Positions 41,592 through 50,732 of a DNA stretch of 64,000 bases are shown here, piece by piece (position 1 is the stretch's first letter; each line of letters opens with the position of its first letter). Under the pieces are notes generated by a model. The model did no database searches, had not been told where the DNA came from, and saw nothing but the letters and a program-made list of their open reading frames with translations. Source of the DNA: an uncultured Dehalococcoidia bacterium (GTDB taxonomy: Bacteria > Chloroflexota > Dehalococcoidia > Lucifugimonadales > UBA1123); contig CATOSI010000001.1 of assembly GCA_951812505.1 (NCBI GenBank), positions 682,001-746,000 on the forward strand, read 5' to 3'. A program made the translations under genes and the position numbers.

Positions 41592-42581
41592 TCAGAGAGC
41601 GGAGCTTGCGACTGCGCTACCTGCGACGACTTCAAGCACTTTGCCGGGCTCAACGACTCGCGGACCGTCTGGGCTCAATTTGACTTGGACATCAGACTGA
41701 GAGTTAAGGCTGAATGACCGTTCACCGTCTAGCGCGATCGTTGACGGTCTCAGGCTGACTCTTACCCCCGGTTCGCCAGTTTCTATCACCTTCCACTCCG
41801 CGATTTCGATGTCTTGAACGAGTCCCGGCGCAACTGGGGCGCTTACGACAGTCTGTCCCTCGCCCAGACGTATGTATAGTCCTCGTTCCTCCTGTGGGGA
41901 CACCTGCCGCAACCTGGCCCCGATTGCCGAAAGACCGATGCTGACCGGTTCGGACCTGGTCAGGAAGAGTTCGTGCAACGTTGTGATGTCCCAGATAGCC
42001 CGCGCGCCAACAAACCGCTCCCTGGAGACCGCTAGATCAACCAAGGCTATATCTTTTAGCCGGCCGTCGAAGTAAACTTCGAGGCGGGTGTGGCGCGTAG
42101 TAGTCTGTCCTGGATCCACATTGCCGCTGGCAATGGAACCGGCCGCAAGTCCGGCAATTGTGCCTTCCATCATTTGCGGGAAGACGTTGTTCGTCCCTGT
42201 TGAAATGGGCATGATTGGGACATCGCGGCTCTCTTTGGCGACTGCGCGGTTGGTTCCATCTCCGCCTAGGGTGATGATGCAACCCACTCCTCTTTCCCGC
42301 ATAGACTTTGCGGCCCTGGCCGAGTCGTTCTCTTCGTGAAAGACGGGCATATTGACGAACTCGGCGGTCAGACTCAGCTCCAAGCCTGCCAGCGCGTTTT
42401 TGCCAAGAGAGCCAGTATCCGGCATGAATATGACACGCTCGATATTTGCCGCGTCAAGTCCTGCCAGGACGCGCTTGAGAATGTTGACCTTCTCATGGTT
42501 AGGAACGAAGCGTCCCTGCGCGACAATGCGCCGTATGTCTTTACCAGCGGCGGGATTGGCAATTATTCCGACGGAACTCAA
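41592..42581 (-). CDS. ATP-NAD kinase, AcoX type
   Basis: 329 residues. The NAD-kinase fold is shown by GIIANPAAGKDIRRIV at the N-terminus, CIITLGGDGTNRAVAKES near 100 (GGDGT motif) and PIMPISTGTNNVFPQMMEGT, characteristic of the AcoX branch found beside acetoin genes in other bacteria. The C-terminus of about 100 residues, with many beta-strands, is the oligomerisation domain. It sits between the HEAT-repeat gene (39 bases upstream) and the gamma-glutamyltransferase gene (45 bases downstream). Acetoin genes are absent here, so the cofactor role is general or unknown. Confidence 0.85.
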   Translation of the reverse strand: MSSVGIIANPAAGKDIRRIVAQGRFVPNHEKVNILKRVLAGLDAANIERVIFMPDTGSLGKNALAGLELSLTAEFVNMPVFHEENDSARAAKSMRERGVGCIITLGGDGTNRAVAKESRDVPIMPISTGTNNVFPQMMEGTIAGLAAGSIASGNVDPGQTTTRHTRLEVYFDGRLKDIALVDLAVSRERFVGARAIWDITTLHELFLTRSEPVSIGLSAIGARLRQVSPQEERGLYIRLGEGQTVVSAPVAPGLVQDIEIAEWKVIETGEPGVRVSLRPSTIALDGERSFSLNSQSDVQVKLSPDGPRVVEPGKVLEVVAGSAVASSAL

Positions 42582-42620
42582 TGCCGTCCATCTCCCGTGC
42601 CGGTATTCGGTTGCCTTTTG

Positions 42621-43544
42621 CTAATCGTCGAAACGGAAACCAAGTGGGTCTTCCTCGAATTCAATTGATGCCAACGCTTGTTCGGCGGCCTCTTCCATAG
42701 CGTGGTCGCCTCTCTTCATTGCCTGTGTAAGAGCTCTTTTCGCCAAGTCGCCACCAATGTTCCCGAGGGAACGTGCCGCCGCGAGTTGGACCTGGGTATC
42801 TTCGTCGTTGAGCATATTGATCAGATGTGGAACGGTTTCATCGTCTCCAAGATAGCCGCAAGCTATCGCGGCCTCATATCTAATGGCGGCGTCTCGATGC
42901 CCCGTCTCATGGATAACTGTGGAAAGCCAGCGGGAGTCGGAACTACGACCCATGGCGTAAATCGCACTCTGTTTCATAAGGGTATCATCGTCATCGTAGG
43001 ATCGCTGGATGGTCTCATGTACACGCGCAGAACTGATTGGAGCTATCGCCTCTATTGCGCGTCGGCGCGTCTCATTCTCTTCGTTTGGATTTTCGATGAC
43101 CGCCATAAGCGCATCGCTGATTCTCTGACCATCACGTCGGATGAGCTTTCCCTCTTCTGCCATTTCTGCGAATTTGCCCAGGGTCGTAGCGGCGGCAGAC
43201 CGCACTTCTGGCGAGGGATCCTTACTCAACAGTTCGGCGAGTGGGCGAATCACGATGCGGTCATCGGAGTCCCAAAGGCCGCGTGCAGCGCTTGCTCTGA
43301 CAGACGCTTCCCCATCGCGCAGGCAGGCTCTGAACAGCGCAGTGAAGTCCAGTTCGATATTGTCTCCGGCGAGTTCAGACATTTTGTCCAATAGTTCGCG
43401 CCTTCGTTCGGGGCCGATATTCGTCCAGTCCGAAATCACGTTCATCACTTCGACTCTTGAAAGACCCGATAGCTGTACCAAGTCCGTGTGCCTGATGTTG
43501 GCATCTGGATCCGACAGGTCCGCCATAATCCGTTCGAGTGTCAA
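42621..43544 (-). CDS. HEAT-repeat protein
   Basis: 307 residues made of helical HEAT/PBS-lyase-type repeats, such as DGEASVRASAARGLWDSDDR, PSPEVRSAAATTLGKFAEMA, RDAAIRYEAAIACGYLGDDE and EDTQVQLAAARSLGNIGGDL. These act as protein-binding scaffolds; some modify phycobilin attachment, but no such genes are nearby. The short acidic tail EFEEDPLGFRFDD may be a contact peptide. First gene of the minus-strand run through the NAD kinase. Confidence 0.85.
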   Translation of the reverse strand: MTLERIMADLSDPDANIRHTDLVQLSGLSRVEVMNVISDWTNIGPERRRELLDKMSELAGDNIELDFTALFRACLRDGEASVRASAARGLWDSDDRIVIRPLAELLSKDPSPEVRSAAATTLGKFAEMAEEGKLIRRDGQRISDALMAVIENPNEENETRRRAIEAIAPISSARVHETIQRSYDDDDTLMKQSAIYAMGRSSDSRWLSTVIHETGHRDAAIRYEAAIACGYLGDDETVPHLINMLNDEDTQVQLAAARSLGNIGGDLAKRALTQAMKRGDHAMEEAAEQALASIEFEEDPLGFRFDD

Positions 43545-43737
43545 TATATCCTTCTCCCAAGCTCACTCACAAACGACGATAGCGATATGATGCGCCATTG
43601 AGTCAGGGGCTTCCAGCGCTACCATCCACGGTTTCAACGCTCCGAACGTTCAGACTCGTAGGCACGCGGTCGCCCCAACCTTCAGTTTGCTGGAACATGA
43701 TGACAGTAATAGAGCAATTTAGTTTGTGTCAAGTGGA

Positions 43738-43766
43738 TTGGGTGCCGAACGCGGTTGAAGTATAAT
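43738..43766 (+). promoter_or_regulatory. Probable promoter of nth
   Basis: TATAAT at 43761-43766, with TTGGGT at 43738-43743 and a 17-base spacer. The -35 match is poor (three or four of six) but the -10 is perfect. Predicted start near 43773. The rest of 43545-43737 holds nothing recognised. Confidence 0.45.
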
Positions 43767-43808
43767 TCTGCATTATCGTGGTGGTCGGGCAATCAATTGA
43801 GGAGAGGC

Positions 43809-44528
43809 ATGATGGCTGAAAGACGAAAAAGGGTCAGGGCTGCCGACGTGATGTCGCAGCTTGGACCGCTCTATGGTCCTGTTGAATGGGAGCCCAGATA
43901 TAACCCGGCGGAGGAGCTGGTTTATACAATTCTGTCTCAGCATACCTCAGATATCAACTCCGAGCGCGCCTTTCTCAACCTGATGAGCACTTTCGGGACT
44001 CTGGAGAAGATAGCGGACGCTCCGGTCGAAGAAATCGAGGTTGCAATTAGGTCGGGTGGGCTGTCGAAGCAGAAGTCAGGACGCATCAAGGAAGTGCTGA
44101 ACATCGTGCGAGCCGACGTTGGCTCCTTCGATCTCTCGTTTCTGGGAGAAATGCCATTGGAGGAGGCCAAGACGTGGCTGAAGAGCCTGCCGGGAGTCGG
44201 GCCCAAGACTGCGGCGATAATCCTGTGCTTCTCACTTGGTATGCCCGCCATGCCCGTTGACACACACATTTATCGTGTTTCGCAACGCCTGCGACTGATA
44301 GGGCCAAAAGTATCTGCCGATAAAGCCCACGATATTCTGGAACCTATGGTGAGTGAAGATGACGTGTTCGCATTTCATGTGTATCTGATTCAACACGGCA
44401 GGCAGGTGTGCAAAGCACAGAGACCAAGGTGCGACGACTGCGCGCTGGCATGGGGGTGTCCGTCTATGGGAAAGGTGGGCAACAAGCGCGCCAAACGCCG
44501 CGGTCGGAAGTCATCAAGTAGAGTTTAG
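43809..44528 (+). CDS. nth: Endonuclease III family DNA glycosylase/AP lyase
   Basis: 239 residues from the ATG at 43809 behind GAGGAGAGGC. Repairs oxidised pyrimidines. The helix-hairpin-helix LPGVGPKTAAIIL holds the catalytic Lys and MPVDTHIYRVSQRL the Asp. The iron-sulfur ligands C-x6-C-x2-C-x5-C lie in VCKAQRPRCDDCALAWGCPS, intact. A basic C-terminal tail (KRAKRRGRKSSS) may aid DNA binding. It is followed by the threonine dehydratase-like gene after 11 bases. Confidence 0.9.
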   Translation: MMAERRKRVRAADVMSQLGPLYGPVEWEPRYNPAEELVYTILSQHTSDINSERAFLNLMSTFGTLEKIADAPVEEIEVAIRSGGLSKQKSGRIKEVLNIVRADVGSFDLSFLGEMPLEEAKTWLKSLPGVGPKTAAIILCFSLGMPAMPVDTHIYRVSQRLRLIGPKVSADKAHDILEPMVSEDDVFAFHVYLIQHGRQVCKAQRPRCDDCALAWGCPSMGKVGNKRAKRRGRKSSSRV

Positions 44529-44539
44529 GAGGCGCGGCA

Positions 44540-45502
44540 ATGCCAGAGTCGAATAGGCTGGTGAGCCTTGGTGAAATCCGAAAGGCGGCGAGTATCATCA
44601 CGCCGCACATTCATAGAACACCACTTACTTCTTCTGCTCATCTTGGAGGACTCGTCGGCGTGAACCTATACCTGAAACTGGAGATGTTCCAGAAGACGGG
44701 TTCGTTCAAGCCTCGCGGGGTCCTGAACAAGATGGCGAGTCTGGGCGATGGCGAGAAGAGGCGGGGAGTGGTCTCGCTTTCCGCGGGGAATCATGCCCAG
44801 GCGCTCGCCTACGCCGCAACCATGGCAGGTGTTCCCTCCGTAATCGTAATGCCGACAGGGGCAGTCAAGACGAAAGTGGAAGCGACCCGAGGGTATGGTG
44901 GGGAAGTTATCCTGACCGACAGCGACCTGCTGGAGACAGCGCTGGAAATCCAGCGCGAGCGCGAGTTGACGCTCGTTCATCCCTTCGACGACCTCAACAC
45001 GATTGCGGGCACCGGAACACTCGGACTGGAGTTGCTCGAAGATGTTCCGCAGGTTGATGTGGTCTTGTGCGGAATCGGAGGCGGTGGACTCATCTCGGGT
45101 GTCGCCGCCGTGCTCAAATTGGTCAACCCGGAGATCAAGGTGATAGGCGTGGAACCTGAAGGCGCGCCCGGCATGTCGCTCGCGCTGCAAAAGGGGGAAC
45201 CCGTACACATGACCGCAATGAACACAATCGCGGATGGACTTGCCGCGCCCTTCGTTGGTCATCACAACTTGAACCACGTCCGGGCGTTCGTGGACGACGT
45301 GGTGACGGTCCAGGACGAAGAAATCATTGAAGCGATGCGGCTCCTGTTGGAACGAGTCAAGGTGGTCGTCGAACCCGCCGGAGCCGCCTCTTACGCGGCC
45401 CTTCTGGCGGATAAGGTGAATCTAGACAGTGGGGCCAACGTACTGTGCGTTCTTAGCGGTGGCAACATCGACAGTGGACGACTCTCGGAACTGTTGGGTT
45501 AG
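44540..45502 (+). CDS. Threonine ammonia-lyase / serine racemase-type PLP enzyme
   Basis: 320 residues. TGSFKPRGVLNKM carries the PLP Lys, SAGNHAQALAYAA the phosphate-proximal Asn and CGIGGGGLISGVAAV the Gly-rich loop. The protein ends with the catalytic domain; no ACT regulatory domain is present, so it resembles the catabolic TdcB or serine racemase forms more than biosynthetic IlvA. ATG at 44540 follows GGAGGCGCGGCA. Its stop overlaps the end of the convergent ATPase gene by four bases. Confidence 0.88.
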   Translation: MPESNRLVSLGEIRKAASIITPHIHRTPLTSSAHLGGLVGVNLYLKLEMFQKTGSFKPRGVLNKMASLGDGEKRRGVVSLSAGNHAQALAYAATMAGVPSVIVMPTGAVKTKVEATRGYGGEVILTDSDLLETALEIQRERELTLVHPFDDLNTIAGTGTLGLELLEDVPQVDVVLCGIGGGGLISGVAAVLKLVNPEIKVIGVEPEGAPGMSLALQKGEPVHMTAMNTIADGLAAPFVGHHNLNHVRAFVDDVVTVQDEEIIEAMRLLLERVKVVVEPAGAASYAALLADKVNLDSGANVLCVLSGGNIDSGRLSELLG

Positions 45503-46899
45503 CCGGAATATATGATGTGCCCACCGGTCTGGTCGCGATTCAGCCGGCGATTGAGGTAAAGGCCTTCCAGGATAAACTCAACAGCCGACGCGACTGCCGC
45601 TGGATCGTCCGAGGACTCGACGCGGGACAGAAGTTCCCTCATGTTAGCCATCTGGGGCAATTTGTCCGTATAGTCGGTTGAGGAAACCTCGGTGCCAGTC
45701 TCAATCTGTAGGCCCTCTTCGAACCTTGTCAGTACGGCGCTGAATTCTCTCGGGCTGAAGTAGCGACCGAAAGCGTTCTGGATCGCTTTCTTCACGAGTC
45801 CATCCACTACTTTGAACTCGCGACCCTCTTCCACGCTCTCCATTTCGACCTTGCCGTTTGTTGACGCCACTATTGCGGGCAGGTCACTGACCCTGGGACA
45901 AGCGCTTTCCTCAAGCCTTAGACCACGCTTGAAAGCGCTGCCTATCACGGTCTCGTAGTTGGCGATTGAGACGCGCAGGCTGACCCCGGAGCGTTGATTT
46001 ATCTCGGGGCTTCGCCTTGCGAGAGTAGTTATCTCGGCAATTATCTCTTTCATGTACTGTGGAACACTAACCAGATCCGACGAATCTTCGAAGATAGTGT
46101 GTTCCTGCTCCATTATCTGTATCTCTTCGCCAAGAACGCGCGGGTAATGAGTGCGAATCTGCGCCCCGTAGCGATCCTTGAGCGGCGTGATGATGCGTCC
46201 GCGGTTGGTGTAGTCTTCAGGGTTTGCGCTGGATATGAGCAATACGTCCAGCGGCAACATGATTCTGTAGCCCTTGATCTGAACATCGCGCTCCTGCATC
46301 AGGTTGAACAAGCTAACCTGAATCCGCTCGGACAGGTCGGGCAATTCGTTGATGCAGAAGATTCCGCGATTTGTTCGCGGTATTAGTCCGTAGTGAATGG
46401 CGAGTTCGTCGGAAAGATATCTGCCCTCCGCGATCTTGATGGGGTCAATCTCACCGATGAGATCGGCGACGGTGATGTCGGGAGTGGCCAGTTTCTCGGC
46501 GTAGCGCTCTTCACGGGCAACCCACTTGATGCGGACATCGTCTCCGTCCTCGGCGACGGCGCTCTTGCACTCGGTGCATATTGGCGCGAACGGATTGTCG
46601 TTGAGTTCGCAGCCGTCTATGGCGGGAATGGCGACGTCAAGCAGGTCCACCATGTTACGGATGAGTCTGGACTTTGCCTGTCCGCGCTCTCCAAGCAGAA
46701 TGATGTCCTGTCCGGCGAGAATGGCGTTCTCGAGCTGGGGAATGACCGATTCGTCGAATCCGACGATGCCCGGGAATAGTTCCTGGCTGTCCTTTATCCG
46801 GGATATCAGGTTCTTGCGAATCTCCTGTTTGACTGTGAGAACTTCATAACCGGACTCTCGCAGTTGTCCGATGTTCTGTGGTCGGCCGTCGGATGCCAT
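45499..46899 (-). CDS. Magnesium-chelatase subunit I-like AAA+ ATPase
   Basis: 466 residues. LLGERGQAKSRLIRNMVDLL is Walker A, GIFCINELPDLSERIQVSLF corresponds to Walker B (with Asn-Glu), and VLLISSANPEDYTNRGRI to sensor 1. An insert with ICTECKSAVAED has a possible zinc pair with the preceding residues. The protein matches the ChlI/BchI-related COG1239 group that in non-phototrophs works with a VWA-domain partner, as in MoxR-like systems. No chelatase H or D subunit and no VWA gene is visible in the window, so chlorophyll synthesis is not suggested. Confidence 0.8.
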   Translation of the reverse strand: MASDGRPQNIGQLRESGYEVLTVKQEIRKNLISRIKDSQELFPGIVGFDESVIPQLENAILAGQDIILLGERGQAKSRLIRNMVDLLDVAIPAIDGCELNDNPFAPICTECKSAVAEDGDDVRIKWVAREERYAEKLATPDITVADLIGEIDPIKIAEGRYLSDELAIHYGLIPRTNRGIFCINELPDLSERIQVSLFNLMQERDVQIKGYRIMLPLDVLLISSANPEDYTNRGRIITPLKDRYGAQIRTHYPRVLGEEIQIMEQEHTIFEDSSDLVSVPQYMKEIIAEITTLARRSPEINQRSGVSLRVSIANYETVIGSAFKRGLRLEESACPRVSDLPAIVASTNGKVEMESVEEGREFKVVDGLVKKAIQNAFGRYFSPREFSAVLTRFEEGLQIETGTEVSSTDYTDKLPQMANMRELLSRVESSDDPAAVASAVEFILEGLYLNRRLNRDQTGGHIIYSG

Positions 46900-47102
46900 A
46901 TTCAGGTACGCTCCTGTGTCGAATCTGAGATAAGCCGCCTAACGAGCGGGTTTCAGCCGACAGTCTTGCACACAGGCACGGAATTGGCAACTGGGCCGCT
47001 CGCTGTTGAATGTGGTGGAGCAGCATCAAGAGCGCCCTCCTGATTGTGCTCGATCATTGGCTGTGCCATAATCGGCGAACCATCGCTCATGGGGGCTGAA
47101 CC

Positions 47103-47921
47103 ATGCCGAATTTCATATGCCGAACTTGCGGAGTCCAGTTTGCGGAGTCCACAGTGCCTCCGGCTGAGTGTCCGATCTGCCTCGATCCGCGCCAGTACGT
47201 GGGTTGGGGAGGACAGCAGTGGACGACCATGGAAGCTCTCATCCGAGAGGGACATAGAAGCGATGTCCGCGTCGAGGAGGAAGGTTTGCTTGGCATAGGA
47301 ATCGAGCCCTCATTCTCCATCGGACAGCGGGCCTTGCTGGTACAGACTGATGAGGGCAACGTGCTGTACGACTGCGTAAGTGCATTGGACAGCGGTGCCA
47401 TCGAGCAAGTAAAGAATGTGGGCGGCATAGACTACATCTGCTTCTCGCACCCGCACTTCTACGACAGCATGGTCGAGTTCAGCGGCGCATTCGGAGGCGT
47501 CCCCATAATCGTGCCTGAGGCGGACAGGGAGCATGTGATGCGCCCCGACCCCGCGATACGATACTGGGACGGCCAACCGCTGGAACTAGTATCGGGAGTG
47601 ACGCTTATTCAATGCGGCGGGCACTTCGACGGCAGCGCCGTACTGCACTGGGCGGGCGGCGCAGAGGGCAGGGGAGCGTTGCTGGTGGGCGACAGCATCA
47701 CCGTTGTGCCGGACCGCAGGTACGTCAGCTTTATGACAAGCTATCCGAACCTGATTCCCATGTCTGCTGAGAAGGTCACGAATATCTTAGACGCGGTTCT
47801 GCCTTATGAGTTCGACCGGATCTACGGCGGGTGGTGGGACCGCAATGTAATGTCCGGGGGCAAGGATGCGGTGAACCAGTCTGCGGAGAGATACATTCAG
47901 CACATCGAGGGTTCCGACTGA
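47103..47921 (+). CDS. MBL-fold metallo-hydrolase with N-terminal zinc-ribbon-like motif
   Basis: 272 residues. The N-terminus has CRTCGVQFAESTVPPAECPIC, two Cys pairs like a rubredoxin/zinc-ribbon. The metallo-beta-lactamase fold follows: FSHPHFYDSMVEF supplies HxHxxD, with further ligands in QCGGHFDGSAVL and LVGDSITVVPD. The substrate is unknown. ATG at 47103 follows GGGGGCTGAACC; a possible promoter TTGTGC, 17 bases, CATAAT lies at 47044-47072. Confidence 0.8.
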   Translation: MPNFICRTCGVQFAESTVPPAECPICLDPRQYVGWGGQQWTTMEALIREGHRSDVRVEEEGLLGIGIEPSFSIGQRALLVQTDEGNVLYDCVSALDSGAIEQVKNVGGIDYICFSHPHFYDSMVEFSGAFGGVPIIVPEADREHVMRPDPAIRYWDGQPLELVSGVTLIQCGGHFDGSAVLHWAGGAEGRGALLVGDSITVVPDRRYVSFMTSYPNLIPMSAEKVTNILDAVLPYEFDRIYGGWWDRNVMSGGKDAVNQSAERYIQHIEGSD

Positions 47922-47928
47922 CCCGAGG

Positions 47929-49428
47929 CTAGTCCGCCCAGTCTTTCGATCTCTCCACCGCCTTCTTCCACCGCGCATATAGGCGCACTCTGTCAGCGTC
48001 GGCCATCGAGGGCTCGAATTTCCTGTCCGCACTCCAGAGTCGAGAGAGCTGGTCGGTGCTATCCCAGAAACCGACGCCCAATCCGGCAAGCCAGGCCACA
48101 CCGAGCGCGGTTGAGTCCTTCACCGCTGACCGATGCACTGGGATGCCGAGGATGTCCGCCTGGAAATTCATCAACAGTTCGTTGTTGGTCGCTCCGCCGT
48201 CAACACGTATCGAGTCGAGAGCGATGCCGGCGTCCTGCGTTACGGCTTCCATTAGGTCGCGAGTCTGATACGCAATGGACTCCAGAGCGGCGCGCGTAAT
48301 GTGTGAACGGTTGGATCCGCGTGTGAGACCGACGATAACTCCGCGCGCATGCATATCCCAATAGGGAGTCCCAAGCCCTGTGAATGCGGGAACCAGATAA
48401 ACGCCTCCGCTGTCGTCCGCTTCGGCAGCGATGCTCTCGGATTCAGCCGAACTTGAAATTATGCCAAGTTCGTCGCGAAGCCACTGGATAGTTGCGCCGG
48501 CGGAGAAAATAGCGCCTTCAAGAGCGTAAGTCGTCTCTCCGTTTAGAGTCCAGCCCACCATTGATATGAGTCCTGAAGAAGAGTCAATCTTGCGAGAGCC
48601 CGTGTTGGTCACGAAGAAACAGCCGGTGCCGTAGGTATTCTTGGTATCGCCTGCGTCGAAACACGCTTGGCCGAAGGTGGAAGCCTGTTGATCTCCGGCA
48701 ATGCCGGAAATGGGTATCGGCTGACCCGCGGACAGGTCTCCGGCCACGTATCCGTATATCTCGCTGGCAGACCGGACCTCTGGAAGAATTGAGCGTGGAA
48801 TCTCGAACAGATCCAGGAGTTCCGGGTCCCATTCCAGGGTGTTGATGTTGAATAACATCGTCCGGCATGCGTTGGTCGTGTCGGTTGCGTGAACAAGCTT
48901 GTTCGTGAAGTTCCACATAAGCCAGGAATCCACCGTCCCACAGGCGAGTTCGCCGCGCTCGGCTCGGACCTGGGCGTCTGGCACGTTGTCTAGTAACCAC
49001 CGCAGCTTGGTGGCGGAGAAGTAAGGGTCTATGGGCAGACCGGTCTTCTCGCGCACCCAGCCCTCCAGACCGCGATTCTTCAGCTCGTCGCACAGTGGCG
49101 CCGTCCTGCGACACTGCCATACGATTGCATTGTACAGGGGCTCTCCGGTGCGCCTGTCCCACAGGACTATCGTTTCGCGCTGGTTGGCTATCCCCAAAGC
49201 CAGTATCGAACGCGGATGCGCCTCTGCCATCTCGAGCAGCTCTTCGACCGTGTGCAGACAGGACTCGAACAGCTCCACTGGGTCGTGCTCTACCCAGCCC
49301 GGCTTCGGGTAGATCTGCCGGATCTCGCGGTTCACGCTCCACAGCGGCATCCCCGTGGAATCAACGAGCATAGCGGTCGTGCCCGTCGTTCCCTGGTCAA
49401 TGGCGAGGATGTATCCTGGCGCTGACAT
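47929..49428 (-). CDS. glpK: Glycerol kinase
   Basis: 499 residues, the standard length. ATP-dependent phosphorylation of glycerol to glycerol 3-phosphate. ILAIDQGTTGTTAMLVDSTG is the phosphate 1 motif, GIANQRETIVLWDRRTGEPL and AIVWQCRRTAP belong to the glycerol site, TYGTGCFFVTNTG phosphate 2 and IRVDGGATNNELLMNFQADI the adenosine motif. No glpF or glpD is adjacent. It precedes the defence-like cassette on the same strand, separated by 156 bases without a gene. Confidence 0.95.
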   Translation of the reverse strand: MSAPGYILAIDQGTTGTTAMLVDSTGMPLWSVNREIRQIYPKPGWVEHDPVELFESCLHTVEELLEMAEAHPRSILALGIANQRETIVLWDRRTGEPLYNAIVWQCRRTAPLCDELKNRGLEGWVREKTGLPIDPYFSATKLRWLLDNVPDAQVRAERGELACGTVDSWLMWNFTNKLVHATDTTNACRTMLFNINTLEWDPELLDLFEIPRSILPEVRSASEIYGYVAGDLSAGQPIPISGIAGDQQASTFGQACFDAGDTKNTYGTGCFFVTNTGSRKIDSSSGLISMVGWTLNGETTYALEGAIFSAGATIQWLRDELGIISSSAESESIAAEADDSGGVYLVPAFTGLGTPYWDMHARGVIVGLTRGSNRSHITRAALESIAYQTRDLMEAVTQDAGIALDSIRVDGGATNNELLMNFQADILGIPVHRSAVKDSTALGVAWLAGLGVGFWDSTDQLSRLWSADRKFEPSMADADRVRLYARWKKAVERSKDWAD

Positions 49429-49584
49429 GAAGGACTCCTGCGGGTTGTAACTTAGCGCTTGGCTTTGAGGTCTGCCGCTGCCAGCAAAGCCACATCATTG
49501 GGATATCTCAGCCGCAAATTCCGTGTGGAACCTTTTGTCTCGTCGTTCTTACGTACATTTCCAAAAAATTTGGCGAGCAACGCT

Positions 49585-50712
49585 TCAGGCAATTGCGAAG
49601 CCTCTGGTAAAACCGCGTCGTCTCTTTCTCTTCGGCATATAGAGCAAATCTATCTCACCAGGCTTGGTATTGCGATCACCGTATAGGGCTGTCTGAGTAG
49701 CCGACTGATATGGAGCTGGATTTTCGTAGCTTCGGTGGTCGGGTAACAGACCATCCAGAGTCTCTGTGATGATTTCCTTAGTCTGTAGTCTAGCGTCTGA
49801 CCGAATATACCACACTGTCTGTTCATAGCTTCGTTCCTGCGTAGAACGAAAACAGTCGGATAGCATATTGCGGTAATTCTCGGGATCTGTAAATTTCTGA
49901 TCAGGGTTCCAATCTGGCAAACTGGGACCTTCGTCCAATGCCCATAGTCGGAGCCAGTTATCACTCCGGTAGTTGGTGACGTTGCAATATGGCGGAGACG
50001 TAAGTACAAGTTCCGCTGGGAAGGCCGATTCTGGCAGTGAGTTGCGCGCGCTGCCTAGCCCGATACTTGGGCGGGGAATTCGTTTCGTTCCCACTATGCC
50101 TTTAGCATATCGCCAGTCCGCTCGGCGTTTCAGGAAGGTGTGCGCTTCAATTTCCGGAGGACGGTCAAAGCCTTTATTGCGCCACCAGCGAATGCAGTAC
50201 CCAGGCGACATGGCGCGGGAATGTCGCATTTGATTGGAGAGACCATGCCCTATCTTGTCGTGTAGATGCTGAATTAGGAAAGCTGCAACAGTCCGGTCTA
50301 GCCGACATTTGTGCCAGTCCAGTTCTCGGCGTGAAGTGTTGATAAAAGCCAGAACATCGGGGCAGAAAGCTAATTCTTGAAACTCATGTTCGGCTTGATA
50401 GTCATGAGGAGTTACGGCTTCACGAATTTGCTCAATGCGACGCTTGACTTCATCAAGACTTGGATGTGGATCTGTCTTGGTCTTGCTGTATATCCATGCA
50501 ACCGGATTGATGTCGGCGGCTATCGCCATGATCCCATTTGTCATGGCTATGAATGGGACCGTACCCCGACCGCAGAAGGGGTCAATAACGATGTTCCTAG
50601 GTTTTGCGAAGAGCCGAATCACTTCGGATACAAAGGGTATAGGGAACATCGCATAGTAGGGTCCCATGCGGGCCCAACGACCTGCCGCAGTGCTGAATGA
50701 TAAGTCAGGCAT
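49585..50712 (-). CDS. DNA methyltransferase of a HerA-NurA cassette (amino-methylating type)
   Basis: 375 residues. S-adenosylmethionine motif I is DPFCGRGTVPFIA at 44-56 and the catalytic motif IV is TSPPY at 238-242. S/T-SPPY is most common in N4-cytosine methylases, but N6-adenine methylation cannot be excluded. About 190 residues separate the two motifs, presumably including the target recognition part, as in alpha-order enzymes. Basic C-terminal tail. It is the third gene of the HerA-NurA series (20 bases after the NurA stop), which points to self-DNA marking in a restriction-like system. Lower GC than glpK next to it. Confidence 0.84.
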   Translation of the reverse strand: MPDLSFSTAAGRWARMGPYYAMFPIPFVSEVIRLFAKPRNIVIDPFCGRGTVPFIAMTNGIMAIAADINPVAWIYSKTKTDPHPSLDEVKRRIEQIREAVTPHDYQAEHEFQELAFCPDVLAFINTSRRELDWHKCRLDRTVAAFLIQHLHDKIGHGLSNQMRHSRAMSPGYCIRWWRNKGFDRPPEIEAHTFLKRRADWRYAKGIVGTKRIPRPSIGLGSARNSLPESAFPAELVLTSPPYCNVTNYRSDNWLRLWALDEGPSLPDWNPDQKFTDPENYRNMLSDCFRSTQERSYEQTVWYIRSDARLQTKEIITETLDGLLPDHRSYENPAPYQSATQTALYGDRNTKPGEIDLLYMPKRKRRRGFTRGFAIA

Positions 50713-50732
50713 TGTAAACGTTAGGATGTCTA

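Noticed and set aside
49459..49686. 75-codon plus-strand ORF between glpK and the methyltransferase
   Set aside because: It is antisense to the 3' end of the methyltransferase, without a ribosome site or recognisable motif.
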